Shown here: piece by piece, positions 20,455-27,245 of the stretch | Layout: each line of letters opens with the position of its first letter | Position numbering within the stretch: the first letter of the stretch is position 1 | Source of the DNA: Candidatus Methylomirabilota bacterium | GTDB lineage: Bacteria > Methylomirabilota > Methylomirabilia > Rokubacteriales > CSP1-6 | Reading direction: 5' to 3' | Length of the DNA stretch: 32,000 nucleotides | NCBI GenBank assembly: GCA_035315345.1 | Contig: DATFYA010000147.1 | Span: forward strand, 1 to 32,000 | Notes under the pieces: model-generated | What the model saw: only the letters and a program-made list of their open reading frames with translations | Database searches by the model: none | What the model was told of the DNA's origin: nothing | Program-made: the position numbers and the translations under genes

Positions 20455-21822
20455 CTACAGGGTGGCGAGGCGAGCGGCGAGGGCGGGTACGTCCGACGGC
20501 AGGACGGTGCGGCAGTCCAGCAGCAGGCGATCGTCGAGCAGCCGGCCGAGCACCGGCGGGCGGCCGCCGCGGAGGGCCTCATCCAGGCGCTCCGCGGGAC
20601 GATCGGTGGTACCGAGCGCGATGGCCGCGGTGGGCAGCTCCACGGTGGGCAGCGCGCCTCCGCCCACCTGGGAGCGCGACTCTACGATCTGCGCGCCGAG
20701 CATCCGGCCCGCGTCCGCGCCGGCCCGGAGCAGGATGCGTCTGGCCCGGCGACGAATCGACGCGAGCGGCTCGGTCAGCATCCGGAGGGTCGGGATGGTC
20801 TCCAGAGCGGTCCCCGCCTCGTAGGCGCCGAGGGTCGCCTCCAGCGACGCGATCGTGAACTTGTCGATGCGGAGCGCGCGGTTGAGCGGATTGTGGGCCA
20901 GGCGCTCCATCAGGGCGGCGCGGCCCACCAGGATGCCGGCCTGCGGGCCGCCCAGCAGCTTGTCGCCGGAGAAGGACACGAGATCCACGCCGGCCGCGAC
21001 CACCTCGGGCACGGTCGGCTCGTAGGGGAAGCCGTGACGGGTCAGGTCCACGAAGCACCCCGAGCCGAGATCCTCCATCACCGGAACGCCGCGCGCGCGG
21101 CCCAGCTCGGCGAGCTCCCGGGAGGACACCGCGGCGGTGAAGCCGACCACGCGGTAGTTGGAGGTGTGGACCTTGAGGATCAGCCCGGTCTCCGGGCCGA
21201 TCGCGCCGGCGTAGTCCTTGAGATGCGTGCGGTTGGTGGTGCCGACTTCACACAGTCGCGCGCCCGACCGGCTCATGATGTCGGGGATCCGGAATTCGCC
21301 GCCGATCTCGATCAGCTCGCCTCTCGAGACGATCACGTCCTTGCCACGCGCCAGGCTCTCCAGGGCGAGGAGAACCGCGGATGCGCAGTTGTTGACGACG
21401 AGCGCGGCTTCGGCGCCGGAGAGGCGGCGCAGCAGCGGCTCGACGTGCGCGTAGCGGGAGCCGCGCTCCTTGCGCGGCAGATCCATCTCCAGATTGGAGT
21501 AGGCGGAGGCGACCTCGTGGAGGCGCGACCGGGCGAGCGGCGAGAGCAGCGCGCGGCCGAGATTGGTGTGCAGCACCACACCGGTGGCATTGACGACCGG
21601 CACGAGCGAGAACGCGCCGGTCTCGGTGAGCCGCGCCACCACCCGGCCGGCCAGGGCCTCTGCGGCCGCGCCGGCGGCGCCCGTCTCGAGGATGCGCCGC
21701 CGCTCGGCGCCCAGCACCTCGCGGACGGTGGCGGTCAGACGCGGGCGCGCGATGCCCCGGAGGGCGAGATCGCCGGCGACCGACGCGAGCAGCGCGTCGA
21801 CCGACGGCAGCGTGCGCAGCAT
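20455..21822 (-). CDS. selA: L-seryl-tRNA(Sec) selenium transferase SelA
   Basis: A 455-aa PLP enzyme that converts Ser-tRNA(Sec) to Sec-tRNA(Sec) using selenophosphate. The N-terminal tRNA-binding helical domain (LPSVDALLAS, RPRLTATVREVL) leads to NATGVVLHTNLGRALLS, YSNLEMDLPRKERGSRY and the PLP-lysine motif FSGDKLLGGPQAG (Lys288). VEDLGSGC-type and LRIDKFTIASLEATL segments are also classical. I chose the ATG at 21822, since the frame continues upstream only as shadow sequence. It lies 31 nt after a 95-aa gene and 7 nt before selB, so selA-selB are one operon. selD, which makes selenophosphate, must be elsewhere. Confidence 0.97.
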   Translation of the reverse strand: MLRTLPSVDALLASVAGDLALRGIARPRLTATVREVLGAERRRILETGAAGAAAEALAGRVVARLTETGAFSLVPVVNATGVVLHTNLGRALLSPLARSRLHEVASAYSNLEMDLPRKERGSRYAHVEPLLRRLSGAEAALVVNNCASAVLLALESLARGKDVIVSRGELIEIGGEFRIPDIMSRSGARLCEVGTTNRTHLKDYAGAIGPETGLILKVHTSNYRVVGFTAAVSSRELAELGRARGVPVMEDLGSGCFVDLTRHGFPYEPTVPEVVAAGVDLVSFSGDKLLGGPQAGILVGRAALMERLAHNPLNRALRIDKFTIASLEATLGAYEAGTALETIPTLRMLTEPLASIRRRARRILLRAGADAGRMLGAQIVESRSQVGGGALPTVELPTAAIALGTTDRPAERLDEALRGGRPPVLGRLLDDRLLLDCRTVLPSDVPALAARLATL

Positions 21823-21853
21823 CGCGCGCGCCGCGGCCGAGGTGCCCCCGCCC

Positions 21854-22141
21854 TCATCCGCCGGCGGCAAGCTCGGTCTCCACGCGCTCCTTGACCCGCG
21901 CGATGACTTCGTGGGCCTCGCGGCGGATCGCCTCGGGGCTGGCCCCCTCCCTCCGCGTCCGCAGCAGGCGCCGCACCGCGTCCTCGGTGAGGCCGGCCCA
22001 CAGCTCGTCCAGGTCACGCGGAGAGAAGCCCTGCCCGCGGAGGGCCGCGCTCCACTCGCGCGCCAGCTCCTGCACGAGTCCGTCGCGCTCGTGGGCCAGG
22101 CGCCGCGCGCGCTTGATCAGCTCGGGGAGACGGGGCGGCAT
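21854..22141 (-). CDS. Small helical protein of unknown function in the sel operon
   Basis: A 95-aa ORF, not recognised. It is highly charged and probably all-helical: KRARRLAHERDGLVQELAREW near the start, a central SPRDLDELWAGLTEDAVRRLL and a Glu/Arg-rich C-terminus (HEVIARVKERVETEL). It has no signal peptide, transmembrane segment or cysteines. It is 7 nt downstream of the lipoprotein gene and 31 nt upstream of selA, which argues that it is a translated gene within the operon. Whether it has any link to selenium use is unknown. Confidence 0.6.
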   Translation of the reverse strand: MPPRLPELIKRARRLAHERDGLVQELAREWSAALRGQGFSPRDLDELWAGLTEDAVRRLLRTRREGASPEAIRREAHEVIARVKERVETELAAGG

Positions 22142-22148
22142 CGCGACG

Positions 22149-22655
22149 TCACTCCTTCACGAGCCGCCGCACCGAGTCGAGCAGGTTGGCCTCCCAGCGG
22201 CCGGTGGAGACGCACTGGAGCACGCGATCCGTCTTGAGCCCGCCGGAGCTGCCCCGGCGATACGCGTGGGTGCTCATCTTCGAGTTGACCTGGATCGCGG
22301 TGACCCCGTCGCCGTTCGGCTGCACGAAGAGCGTGAAGGCCACGAGGGCCTCGCCCTCCAGCGTGGCCTCGCCGATGCGTCCGCAGTCGGCGTAGACACC
22401 GATCGGCGAGATGAAGTCGTCCGACGAGATCACCCCCGAGTCCTTGGCCACCACGCGCAGGGGAACGTTCTCCCCGGCCAGCGCGCGCACCAGCGCCCGC
22501 CAGGTCGTATCGTAGCTCGCGCGGGCCTGGTCCCGCACCGGCGGCGGGGCGATCGGAGAGACCACTGGCCCCGCGCACCCACCCAGGGCGACGAGCGAGA
22601 GCGCCGCGGACCAGGCGGCCGCGCGAGGCCGGGGGAGCCGCGTCATGGCGATCAT
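22149..22655 (-). CDS. Predicted lipoprotein of unknown function
   Basis: A 168-aa protein beginning MIAMTRLPRPR, then a hydrophobic stretch and the lipobox LGGC with Cys27 as the lipidated residue. The mature part has no family that I can name with certainty; YDTTWRALVRAL and GVISSDDFISP resemble small outer-membrane lipoproteins whose mature domain begins with a tyr-asp-x-x-W-x-A helix. The start ATG at 22655 overlaps the DUF3105 gene stop as ATGA; an ATG 9 nt further in is an alternative. Two conserved-looking Cys residues (YADCG and LQCVS) could form a disulfide in the periplasm. Confidence 0.72.
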   Translation of the reverse strand: MIAMTRLPRPRAAAWSAALSLVALGGCAGPVVSPIAPPPVRDQARASYDTTWRALVRALAGENVPLRVVAKDSGVISSDDFISPIGVYADCGRIGEATLEGEALVAFTLFVQPNGDGVTAIQVNSKMSTHAYRRGSSGGLKTDRVLQCVSTGRWEANLLDSVRRLVKE

Positions 22656-23209
22656 TCTACGCCTTTGTGGTGATCGATCCCGCGATAGGCGCGGATGAAG
22701 CGCACGATCCGCGCCTCGTCGAAGTCGTCGAAGGCGTCCAGGCGGGTCCACGCGGTGAGCGCGATCCGGGTACGCATGCCCGGGAACGGAGCCAGGATGA
22801 CCTGGGCATCGTACCGCCGCACGATCTCGGCCAGCTTCGCGACCAGATCGGAGCACGGAGCGGCGCAGTGGTACTGCACCATCACCCCGCCGTCCTCCAG
22901 ATTGTGGACCTGCAGCTCGCGGGTGATCGGCACGTCGTGAATGCCCCACGGGGCGATGTAGGGCAGGTGCGGGCCGGATGTCGGCGGCTCGGAGTTGTAG
23001 GCGACGTGGGGCTCGGTGACGAGCTGGATGTGGGCGTTGCCCTGGTCCTCGAACTTCACGCCGGGGAGATCGGCCACCGCGCGATAGGCGAAGTAGCCGA
23101 CGATGACCGCGGCCACCGTGGCGACGGTCAGGCCGGTCGTCCACCACTTCCGCCGACCGGCGGGACGCCTGGTCGACCTGTTGCTTCCCTCGCTCCTTCC
23201 CCTCGCCAT
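22652..23209 (-). CDS. DUF3105 membrane-anchored protein
   Basis: A 185-aa protein with a basic cytoplasmic N-terminus (RRPAGRRKWW), one transmembrane helix (about residues 24-44) and an extracytoplasmic DUF3105 domain. Family marks are NSEPPTSGPHLPYIAPWG, ITRELQVHNLEDGGVMVQYHC and the later LAPFPGM. The family's function is not known; conserved His and Cys (H in VHNLE, C in YHCAAPC) could bind a metal, which is inference. The ATG has a GGAGGG Shine-Dalgarno 9 nt upstream. It begins only 36 nt after the tRNA-Sec 3' end with no terminator between, so it is probably expressed from the tRNA promoter. Confidence 0.82.
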   Translation of the reverse strand: MARGRSEGSNRSTRRPAGRRKWWTTGLTVATVAAVIVGYFAYRAVADLPGVKFEDQGNAHIQLVTEPHVAYNSEPPTSGPHLPYIAPWGIHDVPITRELQVHNLEDGGVMVQYHCAAPCSDLVAKLAEIVRRYDAQVILAPFPGMRTRIALTAWTRLDAFDDFDEARIVRFIRAYRGIDHHKGVE

Positions 23210-23245
23210 CCGGCTCGACCCTCCAAACGCGCCCGTGCGCGACGG

Positions 23246-23343
23246 TGGCGGAAGCGTGTGGGAGTCGAACCCACCTCCGACTTGTCTAGAGCCGGACGCC
23301 GGATTTGAAGTCCGGGAGGCCCACCGGGATCCTATACGCCTCC
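23246..23343 (-). tRNA. selC: tRNA-Sec (anticodon UCA)
   Basis: A 98-nt tRNA. The acceptor stem has 8 bp (GGAGGCGT with ACGCTTCC, one G-U pair), the discriminator is G and CCA is encoded. The anticodon stem-loop CCGGA-CTTCAAA-TCCGG carries anticodon TCA (23306-23308). A long variable arm forms a 7-bp stem (TCCGGCT/AGTCGGA) with a 7-nt loop. The T arm is GTGGG-TTCGACT-CCCAC, giving the 8+5 bp acceptor/T geometry of bacterial tRNA-Sec. The D arm has an irregular stem that I could not fully resolve. It reads UGA and is the substrate of SelA. It lies upstream of the three genes that lead into selA-selB. Confidence 0.97.
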
Positions 23344-23377
23344 GGTTCTGCTAACTACCCGTCAGAACAGCGCAAAG

Positions 23378-23386
23378 AGTGTACCA
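23378..23386 (-). promoter_or_regulatory. Extended -10 promoter element of tRNA-Sec
   Basis: The minus strand reads TGGTACACT (TGnTAnnnT). The predicted start near 23371 would give a 5' leader of about 28 nt before the mature tRNA, reasonable for RNase P processing. No good -35 is visible. This promoter would be back-to-back with that of the cytochrome gene. Confidence 0.45.
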
Positions 23387-23437
23387 CTGTCCCACAGCGG
23401 CGAGCCGGTTGACGAGGCCGAGGCGGCGTCGGCCGCA

Positions 23438-23446
23438 TGCTACGCT
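23438..23446 (+). promoter_or_regulatory. Extended -10 promoter element of the cytochrome gene
   Basis: The plus strand reads TGCTACGCT (TGnTAnnnT), ending exactly 6 nt before the GTG start at 23453, so the mRNA would start at or next to the start codon. A TTGACG at 23409-23414 is too far away (26 bp) to be a normal -35. There is no Shine-Dalgarno before the GTG. Confidence 0.4.
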
Positions 23447-23452
23447 CCTGTC

Positions 23453-24694
23453 GTGAGCCGGATACGGTGGCGTCTGCTCTTGTCCGGCGTCGTCCTGCTC
23501 CTGATGTCCGCCGGCTCCCCCGCCCGGGGCGACGGCGCGAGCCCTCGGGGGCCTTCCGCGGCCGAAGAGCAATTCCTCGAGCGCCACTGGCGCATGCCGA
23601 TCCCCCTCCAGGGACCGCCGCCCGCCACATTTGCGACGGTCGAGCAGTCGCTGGCTCCGAAGGACTGCGGCACCTGTCATCCGGTCCAGTACGAGGACTG
23701 GCGCGGCAGCATCCACGCCCGGAGCATGGGGCCCGGCGTCGCCGGACAGCTCGTGGAAATGGCCAAGCGTGATCCGGCCGGCGCGCGCGCCTGTCTCCTC
23801 TGTCATGCCCCGCTGGCCGAGCAGTCGCCGGTGACGACAAGCACGGACGGGGTCGCGCCCAACCCGGCCTTCGACCCGATCCTGTCGCGTGAGGGCATCG
23901 TCTGTGCGAGCTGTCACGTCCGTCGGCACCAGCGATTCGGCCCGCCGCCGCGGCGCGACGCCCTCGGAGCGCGCGTGCCGCGCGAGCAGCTGCCGCACAA
24001 CGGCGCCACGTACACCAGCGCCTATCTCCGAGCCGAGTTCTGCGCCGCGTGCCATCAGTTCGGGCCGAAGGGGCTGAGGCTCAACGGCAAGCCCCTGGAG
24101 AACACGTACGCGGAGTGGCGGGGGAGCCCGGCCGCACGGCGCGGGCAGCAATGCCAGGATTGCCACATGCCCGACCGCCGCCATCGCTGGCGCGGCATCC
24201 ACGATCCGGAGATGGTCAAGTCGGGCGTGAAAGTCGACGTGCGCCTCGATCGGGCGCGGCATGAGCCGGGCCAGCGCGTCCGCGCGACCGTCACGGTGGC
24301 GAGCGTCAACGTCGGCCACTACTTCCCGACCTACGTCACTCCGCAGGTCGTCGTGCGAGCGGTGCTGGTGGGATCAGACGGGGCGGCACGGCCGGAGACC
24401 CTGAGTGAGCGGGTCATCGGCCGTCAGGTCCCCCTGGATCTCTCGCGGGAGATCGCCGATACGCGCATTCCGCCGGGCGGCCGCTTCGTGCTCCGTTACG
24501 ATCGTCCGCTCGACCGGCCCGGGCTCGTCCTGCGGGTGACCGTGACGGTCTACCCCGACCACTTCTATACCGGTTTCTTCACCGCCCTCCTGGAAACCGG
24601 CGCGGGTGACGGCGAGGCCGAGATCCGGGACGCCCTCGAGGCGACACGACGCTCGCCCTTCGAGATCTTCGCACGCGACTTGCCGTTGACCTGA
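23453..24694 (+). CDS. Secreted five-heme cytochrome c
   Basis: A 413-aa exported multiheme cytochrome. Residues 1-26 are a signal peptide (WRLLLSGVVLLLMSAG). Five CxxCH heme sites are visible: CGTCH (72-76), CLLCH (114-118), CASCH (151-155), CAACH (197-201) and CQDCH (234-238). Several additional His residues could be distal ligands. From about residue 255 a heme-free beta-rich domain follows (VDVRLDRARHEPGQRVRATVTVASVNVGHYFP), resembling the C-terminal half of cytochrome c554-like proteins. It probably carries electrons in the periplasm; its partner is not in the window. It is the only gene on this strand for many kb. Its last 130 bp overlap the convergent gene's 3' end. Confidence 0.85.
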   Translation: MSRIRWRLLLSGVVLLLMSAGSPARGDGASPRGPSAAEEQFLERHWRMPIPLQGPPPATFATVEQSLAPKDCGTCHPVQYEDWRGSIHARSMGPGVAGQLVEMAKRDPAGARACLLCHAPLAEQSPVTTSTDGVAPNPAFDPILSREGIVCASCHVRRHQRFGPPPRRDALGARVPREQLPHNGATYTSAYLRAEFCAACHQFGPKGLRLNGKPLENTYAEWRGSPAARRGQQCQDCHMPDRRHRWRGIHDPEMVKSGVKVDVRLDRARHEPGQRVRATVTVASVNVGHYFPTYVTPQVVVRAVLVGSDGAARPETLSERVIGRQVPLDLSREIADTRIPPGGRFVLRYDRPLDRPGLVLRVTVTVYPDHFYTGFFTALLETGAGDGEAEIRDALEATRRSPFEIFARDLPLT

Positions 24695-25527
24695 GGGCGC
24701 CCGGCGGCCCGGGCGCGTGGCGAGCCGCCCGGCGCGGGCGAGTGATCGACCGGCGCGATGTGGCCCATGTCGGGCTCCAGCTGCAGCGTGTCGGCGATCT
24801 TCGTATAGCTCGAGAACATCTGGGTCACGCCCAGCACTTCCATGACTCCGCGGTCGCTCACCCCGAGCCGCCGCATCTCCGCCAGGTGGAAGGGGGCGCC
24901 GAACCGCGAGCGCGACGTCAGCGACACCGCGAAGGCCAGGGACTCCTTGAGCCGACGGCTCAGCCGATGATCGCCGAAGGCGCGCTTGACCGCGTCCCAG
25001 ACGTCCGAGGCGTAGGCGGGATCGCGAGCCATCAAGCGATATGGCAGCGGCACCTCGCTTCGCTCGTAGAAGGCGCGGATGTCCGCGAAGAGGGTCTGGG
25101 CCCGATCCCCGCCCGCGGCGGCGTTCAGCGCGGCGAGGTCCGGCGGCGCCTCGCCGAGGGCGTCCGCGACGACGTTCAGGGCGTTGGTGATCCCCACCAC
25201 CATCGCGGCTTCGTACCACAGCGCGTCTTCCGCCATTCCCTGCAGCTTCCCGGCTGCAGTGTGAGCGCGCACTCAGTAGTTGCACGCGTTGACGCCGCTC
25301 ACCACCGCGGCCACCATCTCCTTCTCGGCCCGCGTGAATTCACCGGGCGCCATCACGCGCTTCATCGCGCGCCCGTGCGGCCCGCCGAAGGCGGGGTCCC
25401 ATGCCATCACGCGGCTCATGGCCGGAGGCTCGTCGAAGTCGTAGTTGAACCAGACCTTGGAGAGCTCGAAGAGATTCCGGGCCATCTCGGGATACTCGGA
25501 CGCGTGACGTAACCGGACGGTGGGCAT
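24565..25527 (-). CDS. Probable selenoprotein: tandem AhpD-like (carboxymuconolactone decarboxylase fold) with C-x-x-Sec active site
   Basis: Two abutting same-frame ORFs (84 and 235 codons) are joined by one TGA at 25273-25275; read as Sec they give 320 aa. Around the TGA the protein reads VSGVNACNY-U-VRAHTAAG. Glu70, Cys82, Sec85 and His89 keep exactly the 12, 3 and 4 residue spacings of AhpD's Glu118/Cys130/Cys133/His137, with Sec replacing the reactive second Cys. A SECIS-like hairpin follows the UGA. A second AhpD-like repeat (about residues 190-250) keeps Glu195 and His214 but has Ser207 and Gly210 at the redox positions. The last 55 or so residues are basic and overlap the cytochrome gene. 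A GAGGAGGAG ribosome site precedes the ATG. It likely reduces peroxides or other thiol-reactive substrates; the substrate is unknown. Confidence 0.85.
25240..25259 (-). promoter_or_regulatory. SECIS-like stem-loop for UGA recoding
   Basis: On the minus strand CTGCAGC - CGGGAA - GCTGCAG forms a perfect 7-bp stem with a 6-nt loop. It occupies nt 14-33 after the UGA, with the apical loop beginning at nt 21 and having G residues early in the loop. Bacterial SECIS elements lie inside the coding region just after the UGA, with the loop about 16-37 nt away and a loop G contacted by SelB, so position and form fit. The hairpin is translated as part of the protein (TAAGKLQG). Confidence 0.75.
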
Positions 25528-25574
25528 CGGGCTCCTCCTCGAGGACCGCGAATGATGGAAGTCGGCGGGACCGG

Positions 25575-25817
25575 TCAGCGGCCGCCGGCCAGCGGCGGAA
25601 ACACCGAAAGGACGTCACCCTCGGACAGCGTTTGGTCGGGGACGGCGTCCCGGCCGTTGACGACGGTCAGGCGCTCCAGCTCGCGCGGGATCCGCAGGGA
25701 GTGTACCACCTGATCGACCGTGGCTCCCTCGGGGACGTCCAGGACCACGTTGTCTCCCACGGTGCCGGCGGGGAGGTAAGCCCGCAGGGTCGCGGTGAGG
25801 TGGACTGCCACCTTCAC
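25575..25817 (-). CDS. MoaD/ThiS-like ubiquitin-fold protein
   Basis: An 80-aa beta-grasp protein with typical MoaD/ThiS segments: VHLTATLRAYLPAG at the start, LDVPEGATVDQVVHSL, VVNGRDAVPDQTLSEGDVLSVFPPLAGG. Such proteins carry sulfur as a C-terminal thiocarboxylate on Gly-Gly for molybdopterin, thiamin or other syntheses. Here the chain ends GGR, one residue past the diglycine, so it may need trimming or may not act as a sulfur carrier. The GTG start is 4 nt after the lytic transglycosylase stop, and the stop is 47 nt before the selenoprotein. No E1-like (MoeB/ThiF) or MoaE gene is adjacent. Confidence 0.82.
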   Translation of the reverse strand: MKVAVHLTATLRAYLPAGTVGDNVVLDVPEGATVDQVVHSLRIPRELERLTVVNGRDAVPDQTLSEGDVLSVFPPLAGGR

Positions 25818-25821
25818 GGTC

Positions 25822-27093
25822 TTAGCGGAAGCCGCCCTGCTCCGAGGCGCGCGGGGCGGAAGCCGCGCGCGGCTTGATCCGGGCGGGGGGCGCCACCTTC
25901 TGGGCGGCGACGGGCCCCTTCCGCTTCGCCCGATCCGCGATCCGCGCGGCGACCGTGCGCTTGTGCTCTTGGAGATCGCGCTCGAGACCGTCCTGCAGGG
26001 CGCTGCCGCTGCCGAGCGGTACCTTCAACTGATAGGGCGCGTTGGGCGGGGTCTGCTTGAGCCTGAGCTCCGGATTCAGTCGCACCAGCTCTTCGAGTGG
26101 AATGCCGGACAACCCGGCCACGTGCTTGAGGCTCGTGCCCCGGGGGACCGTGATCTGCTCGTAGCTCAGCGGCTCGTCGGGCTTGACCGTGAATCCATAC
26201 TGCTCCGGCTCCTGCCCGATGATGGTCATGGCGTGGATGGCCGGCACGAAGTTCTTGGTTTCGTCGCGGAGGAGCCGGCTGCGGGTGAGGCTCCAGAAGT
26301 CGCGGGTGCCGGTGCCCTCGATGGCCCGGAGAATCTTCATCTCGCCGGCGTTGTAGGCGGCCTGGCTCAGCTCCCACGAGCCGAAGATCGCGTACAGGTC
26401 CTTCAGGTAGTTCGCGGCGGCCACGGTGGACTTCTCGGGATCGAGCCGCTCGTCGAGCCATTGATCGACCCGCAGACCGTAACGGCGGGCGGTCGGGGCC
26501 ATGAACTGCCAGAGACCCTTGGCGCCGGCGCGGGAGACCGCCACCGGATTGAAGCCGCTCTCGATCATCGCGGTGAAGACCAGCTCCTCCGGAAGGCCTT
26601 TCTGGCGGAATACGTCCAGGACCATGGGCAGGTAGCGTCCCGAGCGCGCCAGCCACCGCTCCACGACCTCACGCCGGTAGCCGGTCTGGTACTGCTCGAG
26701 GAAGCGCTGGACGTGATCGTTCTGCTGAATGCGGAACGCCGGCTGGGTCGGAGCGGAGAGAGAGACGGCAGCCACTTTCGGCGCAGCCGGCAGCTGGGTC
26801 GGCGGCGGCGGAGCCGGCACGATACCCGCCGACATGGAAGGTGGCCGCGAGGTGAAGAACTCGGCCCACAGGTCCACGTCCGGCGCGGTCGACGTGTCGT
26901 TGCCGATCGGCGCCGCCTCCAGCGGGGTGCTACCCCACGGATCGCCGACAATGGCGGAGGCGGGCTCGGCGCCCGTCTCACCCACCCACGTCGATGCGAG
27001 ATCGGGCTCCGCTTCCGCCGGCCCCGGCATCGCCAGGTGACCAGCCAGATAGAGCACCGCACCTATCAGAAGCATCCGGATCAAAGAAAGCAT
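25822..27093 (-). CDS. MltD-like membrane-bound lytic murein transglycosylase with LysM
   Basis: A 423-aa exported enzyme. The N-terminal signal peptide (LLIGAVLYLAGHLA) is followed by a Pro-rich spacer to about residue 115. The SLT domain (about 140-300) shows ELVFTAMIESGFNPVAVS with catalytic Glu178, then AKGLWQFMAPTARRYG, ANYLKDLY and SQAAYNAGE. A LysM-type peptidoglycan-binding repeat follows (ITVPRGTSLKHVAGLSG...LVRLNPEL, about 325-370). The tail is Lys/Arg/Ala-rich. It cleaves the MurNAc-GlcNAc bond with formation of 1,6-anhydroMurNAc in the periplasm. No lipobox Cys is seen, so it is not a lipoprotein as E. coli MltD is. Confidence 0.9.
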   Translation of the reverse strand: MLSLIRMLLIGAVLYLAGHLAMPGPAEAEPDLASTWVGETGAEPASAIVGDPWGSTPLEAAPIGNDTSTAPDVDLWAEFFTSRPPSMSAGIVPAPPPPTQLPAAPKVAAVSLSAPTQPAFRIQQNDHVQRFLEQYQTGYRREVVERWLARSGRYLPMVLDVFRQKGLPEELVFTAMIESGFNPVAVSRAGAKGLWQFMAPTARRYGLRVDQWLDERLDPEKSTVAAANYLKDLYAIFGSWELSQAAYNAGEMKILRAIEGTGTRDFWSLTRSRLLRDETKNFVPAIHAMTIIGQEPEQYGFTVKPDEPLSYEQITVPRGTSLKHVAGLSGIPLEELVRLNPELRLKQTPPNAPYQLKVPLGSGSALQDGLERDLQEHKRTVAARIADRAKRKGPVAAQKVAPPARIKPRAASAPRASEQGGFR

Positions 27094-27108
27094 CAGGTAG
27101 GCATGAAC

Positions 27109-27137
27109 TTTTTATCACGAGGGGTATTTGAGGTCAA
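27109..27137 (-). promoter_or_regulatory. Promoter of the lytic transglycosylase operon
   Basis: On the minus strand TTGACC (27132-27137), a 17-bp spacer and TAAAAA (27109-27114) form a plausible sigma70 promoter in an unusually AT-rich stretch. Predicted transcription starts near 27102, about 9 nt before the ATG. It would drive the transglycosylase, the MoaD-like gene and the selenoprotein. Confidence 0.5.
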
Positions 27138-27245
27138 CGGGGTCGGCTCGGAATGGCGCGAGATGGGTATTGCTTGACTCCTGGGAGCCCGCTCCTGTGT
27201 TAAGTCGTTTCTGTAAAAGGCATTTTTTTAAAGGAGGGCACGGCG

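Noticed and set aside
18735-20858. 707-aa plus-strand ORF opposite selB
   Set aside because: Antisense shadow; selB on the other strand has all GTPase motifs.
25273-25527. 84-aa and 235-aa ORFs as two separate genes
   Set aside because: They abut in the same frame with only one TGA, the second has no ribosome site or natural start, and the AhpD active-site motif spans the junction.
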